DNA of 64,000 bases from the NCBI GenBank assembly GCA_964058845.1, contig CAXKVR010000128.1:248001-312000 (forward strand), in the 5' to 3' direction. The notes beneath the pieces are model-generated. The model was not told the origin of the DNA. It did no database searches and saw only the letters and a program-made list of their open reading frames with translations. The translations under genes and the position numbers were made by a program. Numbering within the stretch: position 1 is the first letter of the stretch; each line of letters opens with the position of its first letter. Source of the DNA: Carex sylvatica (taxonomy: Eukaryota > Streptophyta > Magnoliopsida > Poales > Cyperaceae). Shown piece after piece: positions 36,900-48,284 of the stretch.

Positions 36900-37460
36900 A
36901 ACCTCCCTTCACTGTACTTGAGTTTTTTCGTTTGTGTTATCCATTTAAAGTTTAAACACACACAAACACACATATATATAGAGTCAAATAAGTAATTCCC
37001 TCTGTTGACTGTTGTATTTGAGAGACACTGGGAAAAGTTTTACTTTATTTGGATCATCCTTTGGTTACCGGATGATGGGAAGAGTTAAGCATTAAATTGG
37101 AAACTACAGATTTATGAACGTTCAATTATTTATGATGTTTGATTTAGACGACCACACAATTGGTGCTCGGCTTTTCTTGGTTATTGTCTTGACAATGACA
37201 CACTTTCATATGTTATTGTCTTGATAAAGTGTGTAAAGTGCAGAAAGAATTTAGGGTAATATATAAGAGCTTACGGAAATAATTCATACGAAGAAATCAA
37301 CATGAGACAATTAAGGCAATGGAGCTGCGTGGCTGTATATATTGAAATAGAAATGAATGCTGTAAATAAGTGAATGACAGAATCAAATAAAAATAGAACT
37401 TGTAAAGTTGGCCTAATTAATGATAATAAAACAAAATTACTAATTATACCGTTTCATTTT
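36900..37460. other. 3' flank of LigB copy 3, no gene seen
   Basis: AT-rich with no coding potential or element ends recognised. It leads into the foldback MITE at 37469. Confidence 0.5.
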
Positions 37461-37468
37461 TTATTTAA

Positions 37469-37901
37469 AGAGTAAGGCTTGAGTGCTATGGATAGCATAA
37501 GGCCGTCCGTGCTACAGTTTTAAAAATTTATCGTATAAACTTCAAATTTCGATTTAAGTAGCTCAGTAAATTAGTTATATAATTAACTTTGTAGAATACC
37601 AATTTTTATTATTTTTAGATTTTCTTTTTACTGTTTTTTATGATTTATGAAAGATGACAAAAAAATAGTTTAAAATATTTATAATTTTCTTTTATTTTTA
37701 AGCTATTTTCTTGTCATTTTTCATAAATCATAAAAATTGGTAAAAAAAAAAAAAAATTAAAATTAAAATAGGTATTATACAAGTTCATTATATAACTAAT
37801 TTATTGAGCTACTTAAATTGAAATTTGAAGTTTATACGATAGATTTTTGAGGTCGTAGCACGGATGGCTGTAAGCTATCCATAGCACCCAAGCCTTACTC
37901 T
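37469..37901. mobile_element. Foldback MITE, 433 bp
   Basis: The left end AGAGTAAGGCTTGAGTGCTA and the right end (near-complement, CATAGCACCCAAGCCTTACTCT) are inverted. The whole element folds: GTCCGTGCTAC, TTACCAATTTTTAT and AACTTCAAATTTC blocks recur as complements around a tip near 37690. A 7-bp direct repeat TATTTAA (37462-37468 and 37902-37908) flanks it. It differs in ends from the 15033 family. Confidence 0.85.
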
Positions 37902-37908
37902 TATTTAA

Positions 37909-40149
37909 TATATATTGTTTCAAAACGTTTTATTTTTATCAGAGGCATACGTGTTAAAGAGAGACCAAAACTCTTCAAAATTTATATAAAGAGCCAGCCA
38001 TAATATTTATTTATGCATTCAAATTATCATAATATTATTTTATGACATATGATTTTGTTAGAAAAGACCTATAATTTAATTATTATATTATTAAAAAAAA
38101 TTGTAACCATAAATAATAATACTTAACTTTTTTAGATGTTATAAAAGCGACTTATTTCTCAAGTAATGAATTTATTTATAACTAGAAATTGTGATACATT
38201 TTTCTTATTAATAAAAATCATTCTTATCTACAACTAGAAATTACTTATATCTCAAATTACTCATTTCAATATATCAATTACTTATATCATTATGAAAATA
38301 TAATCTAGAATATAGATAGTGGTAAAAAGTCGATAGACTCACTTTCTAAATTTTCAGTTTAATCAAATTAAAATGCGTATGTAGTGTCGAGATTAGGAAA
38401 AATAAAATAATGTGTTAAAATAAAATAATCTAAAATTTTATTTTCCTGATCAATGTTATGCCGAATTTGTGATACCTTCATGTATATATTTAAAATAGAG
38501 GGAATAATTTAGCTATTTTCTGGTTAATCTGATTAATCTCTGAAATAATGCACATAAACTGACATAGAAAAAAGAAAAAAAATTAATAAATCCCTCATTG
38601 TCTGGTTGTTATATATTTAAATAATTTAGCTATTTTATTGTTGTCATATATAGGATTCATTTTAGGGTTGTGACTGAATTTCATAAAACTATAACAATAA
38701 TAATAGTAATAATAATCTTCTCTCTAATCAAATTAGTTTTCTCTCATAACTTAATACCAAGAAAAAGTGTTAAAAGTTAGAATCATGCTTTTTTATTTAA
38801 TATTGTTTTCCGTAAAAAAAAAATGCAAACTTAAATATAGGTTGGAAAATGACATTTTTATGACCTATCATAACAATCGCACTTATTTATACCAAAAGCT
38901 TGTGAATAGCTTTTATTATTGCTTGTAAGACTATAAAACGCATTCTAGCAAAAGAGCGGGCACAAAAAGGAACCAGCCCAACTTGTAATTAATTATTAAA
39001 TTTTCAATAGCCCAATAGATCTAAAGGCCCGTTATTATTTCTAATTTATTTTTCAAGCCCGAATGCTCATAATTCAAACCAATTCCCATCTCCATATTTT
39101 CAACCGATTTTTATATGAGAAATTTTGCACCAAGGCCCCTTTGACAAGGAGATATTATCAAAACTAAGAAGTTTACAAATTATTACCCCATTTATACTTT
39201 GTTTACAAACAAGTCTCTGGTAACATAAAGCAACATGAAATACACAACATTACAGGAACAGAGCCGAGGAATAATTAATTTGTGGAACCAAAGACATCTT
39301 TTGCGTGATATATACAATACATCCATACAGGTAGGTTGTTTTATTGTGATTAGTTCCTTGTAGTAATCTAAATTTTTACTTTCCTAATCAAATACTATGC
39401 CAAGTTTGTTGTACCTTCGGGTATATATTTAACATAGATTCAGAAACTAATTTCTCTATTCATTTCTCATCTTATCCTTCTCGTGATCTGTTTTCAATCT
39501 TCAATATTTATGTACTTTATGTAATTCATATTTCATCATTCTAGTATTTCAAATTTTTTTGGTTAATCTGAAACTGTCTATTTGATAAAATGCCGTAATT
39601 CAACTCACACTGGGTTTTTCTCTTATTTTATTAACAAAAACTAAACAACTGATTTGTCCATGAACAGTTATCAAGATTGGAGCGGTACTTGACGTTATTA
39701 GCAACCACCATGAGGTATTTTGGCGACGACAGAGATTACATAAGGATTGAAGAATTTGAGGCTGGATTTTGCCAATTCAAAATCAATTATAAAGAACTTG
39801 AAAACAGAATTGCCTTCTCGCCCTTTATGTCTCCCGAGATTCATTCATGAAGGATTCTTTGGCATTTAAGTTACTCTAATGTATGTCTCCTGTTCACATT
39901 CATACCGAGGGGTTCTGCATCACTTGATATTTGCATTAAAACATTCGATGATCAGAAAAACTTTGAATTAAGTTTACTTGACAGAGCCAGAAACCAGTTA
40001 ATAACTGTTTCTCATGGAGCATCAGCCTATAATAATATCTCCTTATTAATTTTGAAATCTATCTTACAAGAAGAGGCTCTAGTTGATGATGGTTGGTTCT
40101 TCGTCGAATGCAAAACAACTGAGGTAGCTCCTAAAGTGCCATCCCAATA
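37909..40149. other. Unassigned DNA with a repeated flank and possible exon scraps
   Basis: A ~60-bp stretch near 38445-38505 (ATGCCGAATTTGTGATACC, TATATATTTAAAATAG) recurs diverged near 39385-39440, suggesting local duplication. About 39700-39850 (MRYFGDDRDYIRIEEFEAGF...) and 39915-40148 (LDICIKTFDDQKNFELSLLD... to a stop) are open for about 50 and 75 codons and look more protein-like than their surroundings. I cannot assign them to a family. No start, splice chain or partner exon was established. Confidence 0.4.
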
Positions 40150-40660
40150 GGTATCGGTATCACTACCGGAGCACTTTGGTATTTTGAAGAATGGGGAGAA
40201 GACGGATGCAACTCTAATTTTAATTTTCTTGAATTCAATGTTTTCAAGAACTTAGAATGTTATATATATAGTTTAATTGACCCTTTTGTTCTTCTTTTGA
40301 TGTGTTGTGTTTATATGACCACGGTATGGTATTACTTTTGGTTAGTTTCATATTTCTTTAATTGTACTAAAGTCTCACTCGCGCTGAGATGCAGTTAATC
40401 GTTAAATAAAATCAGAATGTGATCCAACAGGATATGATTATGTATTAAGGCTATTCTTAACATCTAACCTCTTAATTTGCTGCACCAATCTATACCTCCG
40501 TAGATATAAGCCTATATTTAATTTTGTATTCTTGAATCCCTTGAACCAAAAAAAAAAAAATGTGGCATTTCTCAACCAATATTCGAATTTTAATTTAAAC
40601 ATTCTTAACTAAGTTTTGCAACTCTAAAATATAGTTTGACGCATTATATTAAGCAAACGT
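40150..40660 (+). repeat. Direct duplication, copy a (~510 bp)
   Basis: It matches 43795-44315 in the same orientation. Shared landmarks include GAGAAGACGGATGCA, GAATTCAATGTTTTC, CTTCTTTTGATGTGTTGTG, GAGATGCAGTTAATCG, CATCTAACCTCTTAAT and TAGTTTGACGC. It lies just left of the solo LTR at 40680. Its left part overlaps the possible exon scrap ending near 40150. Confidence 0.85.
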
Positions 40661-40679
40661 ATATATAGAACATTAATGT

Positions 40680-42724
40680 TGTCACAACCCTAATATTGCG
40701 TAACTAGCCGTAACACCTTTGTCAAGTGGCAATCAACAACTCCCTTGATTAGATTTTAGAAAGCGCAACAATACATTAAGTTATGGCACTACTAATGCTT
40801 AACACTGCCATGATATTAGATAGTCTTTCAACACAACAACACACACATATATATAAGTTACAGTCTTTCAATATTTACAAGCAAATAACTTCTCGTACAA
40901 CATGAACAAAAAGGAAATCCTCATACGAGAAGTACCATATTACAATAAGTTGCAACAAAAAGACTGCATTACTAACATACATATGCATATAAAGACCATA
41001 CCAAAATCTGTACAATATGGCAGTCACCACTCCCGCCACCTAGTCCAAATGTTGCCTTATCTCACTCCTATCACCTGGAACCCACAAAGTGAAAACATGA
41101 GAGATTATAAACCTCCCAGTGCGATATTTAGTTCCAGTCAAGAAATTTTAAGATTCATTCAACGAAACTAAAGAGTAAACAATAAGAACAAAAGTAATAT
41201 TAAAAACAATCATACAACAGTTGGAAATTTATTTAATCTTTTGTAAAGCATACAAATGTGATGTGATGAAAGCTTACAACAATGCATTACTCACGAAATT
41301 GATGAATGCATGATGATTTTAAATATAACAATGCACGGCTCATGTAAGTGCTGAATGCACAAAAACCTCAAGAATAAAAGTCCACAATTTTATTCATTAC
41401 TCAATCACGATTACGGTCATGCGCTACCCGAATATGGCGCCTACGTACAGAACTTCAGCCCACATGACTGAAGTTCTGCGCTTACCCCGAATATATGGCG
41501 CCTACGGAATTTCAACCCATAGAATTGAAATTCTGCGCTTACCCCGAATATGTGGCGCCCACAAAATTTCAGCCGTGTGGGCTGAAATATGTGCTTACCC
41601 CGAATATATGGCTCCTACAGAATTTCAGTCCACACTACTGAAATTCTGCGCTTACCCCCAATATTTGGCGCCTATAGAACTTCAGCCAACACGACTGAAG
41701 TTCTGCGCTTACCCCAAATATTTGGCGCCTACAGGACCATCATATTTCCAAAGTTATGTACATGCAACGCTTACAAGTTTCAACATAGCTCAAATACAAA
41801 TTTTCATAATTGAAGTCATCATATGTACCATACAAGTAAATAATGCAAAATTATGGAATATCTGGACTTTTTGGCAAGCTCATGATTCAAATTATTTATG
41901 CATATATATGATACCATTCTAACACATGGTGCAAATCATGTTTTATCCTATACATACAAGTTAATATCATTCAAAATATGGTTCAGTTCATGATGCATGT
42001 CATTCTTGTATATATATCATGCAACTCAAATCTCTTGGTACAGCTCATGGTTGGTTCATGTGTACCTACCATGTAATTAGCTACAGCCCAAGTCTGGTTC
42101 ATGTATTTATATCATGTACTCAATATATAACAAATAATTCAAAGACCTATGCAATAGTTCAGCAAGCACACTAGTAATTGAGAAAGATAATTCATTTCAA
42201 CCCAAATCTGGTTCATGCAGGTACGTACACCATGTACTGAATATCTAAGAAATAATTCCAGCAAATAAATTCCGAGTCCCAAGCAGTAATTCAGCAAGCA
42301 AAGAAGTAATTGAGAAAGATAATTTGCTATAGCTCAAGTCTGGTTCATGCATGTATACCATGTACTCAATATCTAACAAATAATTCCAGCAATTAAATTC
42401 AATGTCCCAAGCAATAATTCAGCAAGCACACAAGTAATTGAGAAAGCTAGAGAACCTTAAAATAAAAAGGTCAATTTAATAAATCTAAAATCCGCACCTG
42501 ACACGATATAATTTACCAAGGTGATGTCGTTGCTATACTCTCTCTATCGCAAGCTCGACAGTGATTTTTCGTTGCCTTACTCGCTATCGCAAGCTCATCG
42601 ACACCTTCATCTTCTTCCTTTACTCTTAATTCCTCTTTATCTCATTTCTCCTGCTCTCTTTCTCTTGTGATTTTTAATTGGAAGGGTGGCTCGGACTCTC
42701 CAAGGAATTAGGTCGGAAATTCCA
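40680..42724 (-). mobile_element. Del/Tekay-like Gypsy solo LTR, ~2045 bp, reverse orientation
   Basis: On the minus strand it starts TGGAATTTCCGACCTAATTC at 42724 and ends GGGTTGTGACA at 40680. A 4-bp direct repeat (ATGT at 40676-40679 and 42725-42728) flanks it, close to the 5 bp expected. It shares the LTR layout of 25556-27919: a purine-rich leader (complement of 42600-42670), GGTGCGGATTT, then a hairpin array (41421-41735) with the same linker. No internal region or second LTR is present, so it looks like the product of LTR-LTR recombination. The lineage assignment is inference. Confidence 0.65.
41421..41735 (-). repeat. Hairpin-bearing tandem array in LTR 2, five units of ~57 bp
   Basis: Each unit has a linker (plus strand GCGCTTACCCCGAATAT then TGGCGCCTA) and a perfect or near-perfect stem. 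Units 1 and 5 carry AGAACTTCAG with CTGAAGTTCT. Unit 4 has AGAATTTCAG with CTGAAATTCT. Unit 2 has GAATTTCAA with TTGAAATTC. Unit 3 has ATTTCAGCC with GGCTGAAAT. So a C:G pair alternates with T:A, and a G:C pair with A:T, without breaking the stem. The linker is the complement of the one at 27340-27730. Confidence 0.9.
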
Positions 42725-42999
42725 ATGTTAGAGAGTATTCCCACCGAAATAGAAAATGAATCTTACATATATTCAGTACTTAATGAAAAAGAGATAATCG
42801 GTTTGACCACCGAATAAGGAAAACAATATATACTCTTTTTAGTGTGAATTGCTAAGGCACAATCCCATTTCAGTTTTATGAATATTTGCGCTGACCAAAG
42901 TAGTTATTTTTATATATTTCTTTTTTTGAAGGAGAGTATTTTTATCTTGGAAATTTATTTTGCTTCTTCAAGAGTGATCACCTAAGTCTCAACTAATCA

Positions 43000-43445
43000 A
43001 TTGCATCAAATTGAAAGTTCGTATGCACGGCAAGATACGTCATATTATATTTATCGATCACGTAATGTGATTCTCCTCTATCAATATAGAAACGTTATAT
43101 CACATCACATAAACTTATTCAATCACATCACCTCACCTCTCATGACACGTTATGTCACTAACTGTATCCATAAAATTTCTTAATTACATTTTTCTTTTTT
43201 AAGTTTTTTGCTTTTATTATGTTTTGCTTTTATTTTTTAAGACCTACTTAAAACCTTAAAAAAAAAATCAACTTGATGAACCACGTCATCACATTTGATC
43301 ACAAGATCGACTAGACCATCTACTTGATGTTACTATTTTTCACTATTTTAATCACGTCATGTAAAAATAAATTAGATCACGTGTCATTCTGTATTATGAC
43401 ATGATGTGACCAAGTCACAGCGTGTTTGTCATGTCACGTGAGTAT
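43000..43445. mobile_element. GTGACG-rich DNA element remnant, copy a
   Basis: The stretch is dense in CACGTCA, TCACATCAC and GTCACGTGA motifs. Near its right end GACCAAGTCACAGCGTGT is the near-complement of ACACGCTGTGACGTGGCCA at 56204 in the element at 56190-56740. Two related elements in opposite orientation are therefore likely, hAT-like by appearance. Exact ends and target duplication were not found. Confidence 0.5.
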
Positions 43446-43794
43446 TTTTTCATCACTAATAAAGAAAACAACGTATACCTAAAATTTATAAATAAATTAC
43501 ACTTTCCCACAATTTAAAAAGTTTTACAACGTTAACCATTCTCAATGCATTAAAATTTGTGCGTGCAGCATCAAAAGGCACGAAGAATATATTTTAATAT
43601 ATGAATTCTTGATTTAAAATATAAGTGCACTCAGTACAACATTTTAATACACGCTTTCGTTGAATCAAAATTTGTGTGCGTGAATTCTCAATTTCCGTGA
43701 TATTTTACTAACACTCCTTCATGGTTTACTTAGTTTTGTTGAAAAAATTAGCGTCCGAGTTTCCTATAGCATAGCGACATGTCGTCCTACAACC

Positions 43795-44315
43795 ACAAAA
43801 AACTATTAATTAGACCATTGAAATTGGAGCAGCTTGGTATTTTGAAAAATTTGGAGAAGACGGATGCATGCAATAGCTTTAATTTTTTTGAATTCAATGT
43901 TTTCTAGAACTTAGAATGTTATATTTAGTTTAATTGATCCTTTTGTTCTTCTTTTGATGTGTTGTGTTTATATTTCAACGGTTTGGTATTGCCTTTAGCT
44001 ACTTTCATATTTCTTTAATTGTACTAATAAAGGCTTACTTGCGCTGAGATGCAGTTAATCGTAAAATAAAATCAGAGTATCCAACAGGCCGATATGTTTA
44101 TGTATTAAGGCTATAGATAACATCTAACCTCTTAATAATTTTCTGCACCAATCTATTCCTCCATAGATATAAGCCTATATTTTAAGAGTCTATTAATTCT
44201 TCAATCCTTAAAACCAAAAACAAAAAAGTGGCATTTTTTTCAACCAATACTCGAATTTTAAATTCAAACATTCTTAACTAGTTTTTACAACTATAAAATT
44301 TAGTTTGACGCTTTC
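43795..44315 (+). repeat. Direct duplication, copy b (~520 bp)
   Basis: This is the second copy of 40150-40660, with scattered substitutions and small indels. The solo LTR and the GTGACG-rich element lie between the two copies. Confidence 0.85.
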
Positions 44316-44639
44316 TGTCCCATCCCTTGTTTTCGCTAATTAGTGGTCATCTCATTCCAAACCTTTCATATGTTTGGTTGCTACTTAAGTTCAGTTAAGA
44401 AGGATTAAGTTGCTTACTACAAACTAATGTAACTAAAATTATTTTGTTAGGTTGAAGTTTGTTACTTGAGTCATAACTTAAAAGTTCAATTAAGGAAGAA
44501 ACTGAAAAAAAAAAAAATCTCTGACAACAGGCCACATGCGTGGAATAAATTAACCCATGTGAAGAGATAGTTTAACTTGCTCCGTCATAACTCAGACTTT
44601 ACTTCATCTTAACTTAAGCAATCATAAGTTATTCTTGTT

Positions 44640-45900
44640 TGACGATTTATGGTTTTTTTTTTTTTTTGTAATAACTTAGTTATGTACATTTGAAACAGAA
44701 TTCAAAAAGATCAGGGAGGAAGAATATATGTAAGCATGTACCTTCCGTTTAAAAGAGAATCCTTGACCCACGTGTCGAAATCTGAGGCCCATTTGGGGAT
44801 GGGCCCACCATTGGGTCCTTTAGCCTGCAAATTGTGGGTTATATGACCCGACCCGATAATGAGCACTCCATTGTCTCTAAGTGGCTTGAGTGCCTTTCCC
44901 AAGTTGTAATGGTACTCTGCACCCTTCCCGGTCTGTACCGATAGCTGGCATACCGGTATGTTTGCCTCGGGATACATAAGCATCAATGGGACCCATGCAC
45001 CTTGGTCAAGGCCACGGGTCTTGTCTTGCTTGACAGGTCCAAACTCGGAATTTTCGAGAAGCTCTGTCACTCTCTGGGCGAGATCAGGTGCACCAGGTCC
45101 AGGATACTTGAGCTGAACCATTTTTTTGTAATTAATTGGTTTTGTTGGATATTAATTGTTACTGAATTATCCTTACAAAAGAAAAAATTAAGGAAAATAT
45201 GTAAAAATTAACTGCGCTGTTAATTGGAAGATCAACTAAGAATCTCTTGAAGGTAATTGCACTTGGAACCTTTTGTTGTATAAATATAATGACATTGTAG
45301 GCCTTATCATTCCAAAAGAAAACTAATCCTCGATCGACCAAATAATTAGAAATTCAAGTAGCTAGCTAGCGAGATGAACTATACAATAAAATGTTTAATT
45401 AATTTATGGGGACAACTAATACAAAATTCTGTAAGTATTTGGTGAATAAAAAATGACTATTGCTCAAGGTAAATCAACAGAAATTGATATTCCAGAGGGT
45501 ATCATCATTACCGACTCAAATATCTGCAAAGATACCGATACTGTTATGCACTTTTATGTACAGTTTACCCTCGTGATACTCACAAGAATAAAATGTTTCA
45601 TTTTAACCATAATCTGGACTTCAACACAAAATTTTGAGAGGAGTTGTGGGTGTGTTAGTATTGAGATTTACTGAACATCATTTTTGGTGTTTAATTATAT
45701 ATCTGATAATTAACGCCTTCTGGAGGCAGTGAATATAAATATACAGACTACAATTGCGTTATAACTGGAGATGAGATATTGGTAGTGCGTTGGCTTTTGT
45801 TGGTTTCTAATATTTTTCCACACCCTTTGTAGAAATGTGCTATATGTGCAAAGAGACACTGAAGCATTTCACCGTATAAGGACAAAATGACTTCATCATA
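44640..45900 (-). repeat. Inverted duplicate of the LigB copy 3 locus
   Basis: On the minus strand this repeats copy 3 in order. The upstream stretch (45585-45880 matches about 34990-35285), intron 1 (45113-45465), exon 2 (44742-45112) and the start of intron 2 (to about 44650) are all present. The segment of copy 3 from about 35285 to 35800, holding the TATA box, 5' UTR and exon 1, is missing and replaced by roughly 120 bp of unrelated sequence. Exon 3 is absent. Confidence 0.85.
44742..45112 (-). pseudogene. LigB extradiol dioxygenase copy 4, orphan exon 2
   Basis: The 371-bp exon has the same length and splice borders as exon 2 of copy 3 (AG acceptor 45113-45114, GT donor from 44741) and an open frame. 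It reads [19 protein letters not shown] and carries the family [18 protein letters not shown] and [10 protein letters not shown] segments. GLDHGAW is changed to GLDQGAW, so the His that corresponds to the likely catalytic His113 of copy 3 is Gln here. Exons 1 and 3 are absent. It cannot encode a functional enzyme and is best seen as a gene fragment left by an inverted duplication. Confidence 0.92.
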
Positions 45901-46558
45901 CAGTGATGTAAATGTTGACTAGAAATGTATTATAGAGGTAATTTATGCATCCCACTCCCACCTATGGACTTCTATTTGTTGAAATCACCTTTTTAGTTAT
46001 GTGAGATGAATATGCATTCCTATAAGAGTGAGGATATCTCAAAATAGTAAACAAGTAGGTAGAAAATCACTACTTTTAAATGGTATAAAATATTTAGATC
46101 AAGTAATTTTCTAACTATCTATTTTTTAAAAATAGTAAAGAAATTCTAAAAAATGTAAAATTTGGTCTTCAAGTATATTTTCAGAAAAAGGTCGTGTTTA
46201 ACGATTCGAATAGACTGTTTGAACTTCAAAAATAGAAATATGAATCCATACCACATGTCAATCCATAATATGTATATTATCATGGGTAATTATAATATCT
46301 CCGTCTAACAATCCCCAATCTATCCCCCAATATCTAACGAACTAATTAACTGTTTTTAGTTAACTGTCTTTCCCGATCAGAAAAAAATATAAAATTACTC
46401 TTCTATCTCATTTAAATCTGAACTCTCCTCTTTATCTTTTCTTCTCTCTCCGCTCCAAACCCTTCACAGCCTCCGCCTTGCCACCCCGCTGCCCCGCCAC
46501 CCTGCTGCTCCGCGACCTGAACCTGCACTAACCTCCTCCAATCCGACAGCGACGATCT
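45900..46558. other. Interval with a foldback-family core, otherwise unassigned
   Basis: About 46025-46255 repeats the core of the MITEs at 15033 and 17655: ATGTAAAATTTGGTCTTCAA, then TTTAACGATTCGAATAGACT and TTTGAACTTC. Inverted ends and target duplication are not clear, so it is a decayed or partial copy. About 46430-46558 is pyrimidine- and GC-rich and ends in GATCTCCTCAAAC, repeated near 47120 and 47160. Confidence 0.55.
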
Positions 46559-46566
46559 CCTCAAAC

Positions 46567-47090
46567 CTATGTTGCATGGATACGGATACGGTGATACGGT
46601 AATTTTCAAAAATGAAGGATACGATACGACTATTATATATAATATTTTTAACTATATTATTAATTCAAATACTTGTATTATAAAAATTAAATATGAAAAT
46701 ATAACATTATAGCGAAATATACACTAAATATAATAAAAACTCTATTATAACACAAGTTTAAAATGATGTAGTGGTAGAGGCTTATGGGTGATATGGCACA
46801 GCACCCCTCTTCGATTCTCCTTGGCAGCAAAAAAAATTCAATTTTGGCGCGGTGCACGGTAGACCACGCGGTTTGGTGCACGGTCTATGGTGGTCCAAAC
46901 GTATCCCAGGGGTATCTGAGACGTATCCAGACGAGTCAAGCCGTATCGGAGACCGTATCAAGAGAGGAAGGATACGCCACGTAAGCCGATACGCCAGTTG
47001 ATGTATCGGAGCCGTATCGGGTGCGTATCCATATCCGATACGCACCCGACACGGGTATGGATCCCTATGGGTCGTATCTGGGTAACATAA
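46567..47090. mobile_element. hAT-like element rich in GATACGG motifs, 524 bp
   Basis: An 8-bp direct repeat CCTCAAAC (46559-46566 and 47091-47098) flanks ends that are inverted: CTATGTTGCATGGATACG at the left and the complement of TTATGTTACCCAGATACG at the right. Both subterminal parts are packed with GATACGG/CCGTATC motifs. No transposase is present. It is inserted in a short CTCCTCAAACCC-type repeated sequence. Confidence 0.85.
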
Positions 47091-47099
47091 CCTCAAACC

Positions 47100-48284
47100 C
47101 TCGCCGAAAACCTAGCAGCGGCGATCTCCTCAAACCCTCACCGGAACCCTAGCAGCGACGATCTCCTCAAATCTTCGCCAGAACCCACTGGATCCACCTC
47201 TGGCATAGGATTTGAGAAGGATATTGCAGATCAGAGGAAGCGGTCAATGGCATTGAATAGTAAGATCCGTGCTTTGATTTTAAATTTTCATTTTCAAGTA
47301 GAAATTTTTAATTTATATTTGGTTAGTAAGGTCCGTGCTTTTGATTTTTAATTTTCATTTAGAAATAAAAATTTTAATTTAGATTTAGTTATTAATAAAT
47401 TTCTCTTTTAATTTAGATTTTAATTTTAATTTATAGAAATTTTCAATTTTGATTATAATTTTTTCCACCTAATCATTCTCTATTTAACCCCCAACTAACT
47501 AACTTTCTCTTTTAACTATAACTACAATTTCTAACAATCTTTATTTCTTTCATATTTCTTCCTTTCTCTTCTACCTCTATTTTTCTCTTTCACATTCATC
47601 TTCTTCCCCCATCTCCCTCTCCCACCTCCTTCTCCTACCTCCCTCTCTCACCTCCGCCTCCCACCTCCGCCTCCCACACCTCACCTCACCTCTGTCTCTA
47701 CCTCCCTCTCCCACCTCCGCATCACACCTCCACCTCCGCCTTCATTTTTTCATCGATAAGATCCCCCTCTCTCCCATCTCTCACTCTCTCCCACCTCGAA
47801 ATGGTAAATACAATAAGTTCCCTCCCTCCTACACTTTTGCCTCGATTTTTTCCGTCTATACCTACTGCTCTCACTTCAATGAATGTTCTGCCATAAATCA
47901 TCCGTCACTCCATTCCAATCATGACACCTCTGCCGGAGATGAATATTTTAATGTGTATAAATGAATACTTCAACGTGTATGAATGAATACTAGAGCATGT
48001 CTCTACCGGGTCAGATCCATCACTGTCGACCATATCAAAATTATTTTGTATATGCGGATGCAATTAATCTCTTTCATGTCTATGTTTTTCTTCCTCATGA
48101 AGTATCGAGTTTTGCAAAGAACAAAACTTTATTAATGGTGAATTAGGCTACTGCGTACTAAGTAAATGACATAAAAACAAATTTGAAAAAAAAAATAGAG
48201 TTATATGAATGAATACTTGATGTCTTAGATATGAATACTTGAACGTGTATTAATGAATACTTCATATCTTAGGGATGAATACTT
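47100..48284. other. Unassigned DNA with a pyrimidine-rich tract
   Basis: About 47590-47765 is an almost pure C/T tract with repeated CCACCTCCG and CTCCCACCT units. This may be a 5' UTR-like stretch or a microsatellite expansion. Near 47230 a diverged pair of GTAAG(A/G)TCCGTGCTTT...GATTTTNAATTTTCA copies is visible. Repeated TGAATACTT motifs begin near 47950 and lead into the array at 48285. No coding region was recognised. Confidence 0.5.

Noticed and set aside
39700..40148. Glutamate-receptor-like or MATH-domain exon
   Set aside because: Only a few residues (for example KIGAVLD) suggest either family. The frames do not continue with family motifs, so no family name was given.
41419..41922. 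167-codon frame over the second hairpin array
   Set aside because: It is a by-product of the ~57-bp tandem repeat, which is divisible by three, and continues into AT-rich DNA with no domain.
46412..47096. Minus-strand frames of 65 and 104 codons with Gly- and Tyr-Gly-Tyr-rich peptides
   Set aside because: They translate the GATACGG repeats of the hAT-like element and the adjacent GC-rich flank, not a protein gene.
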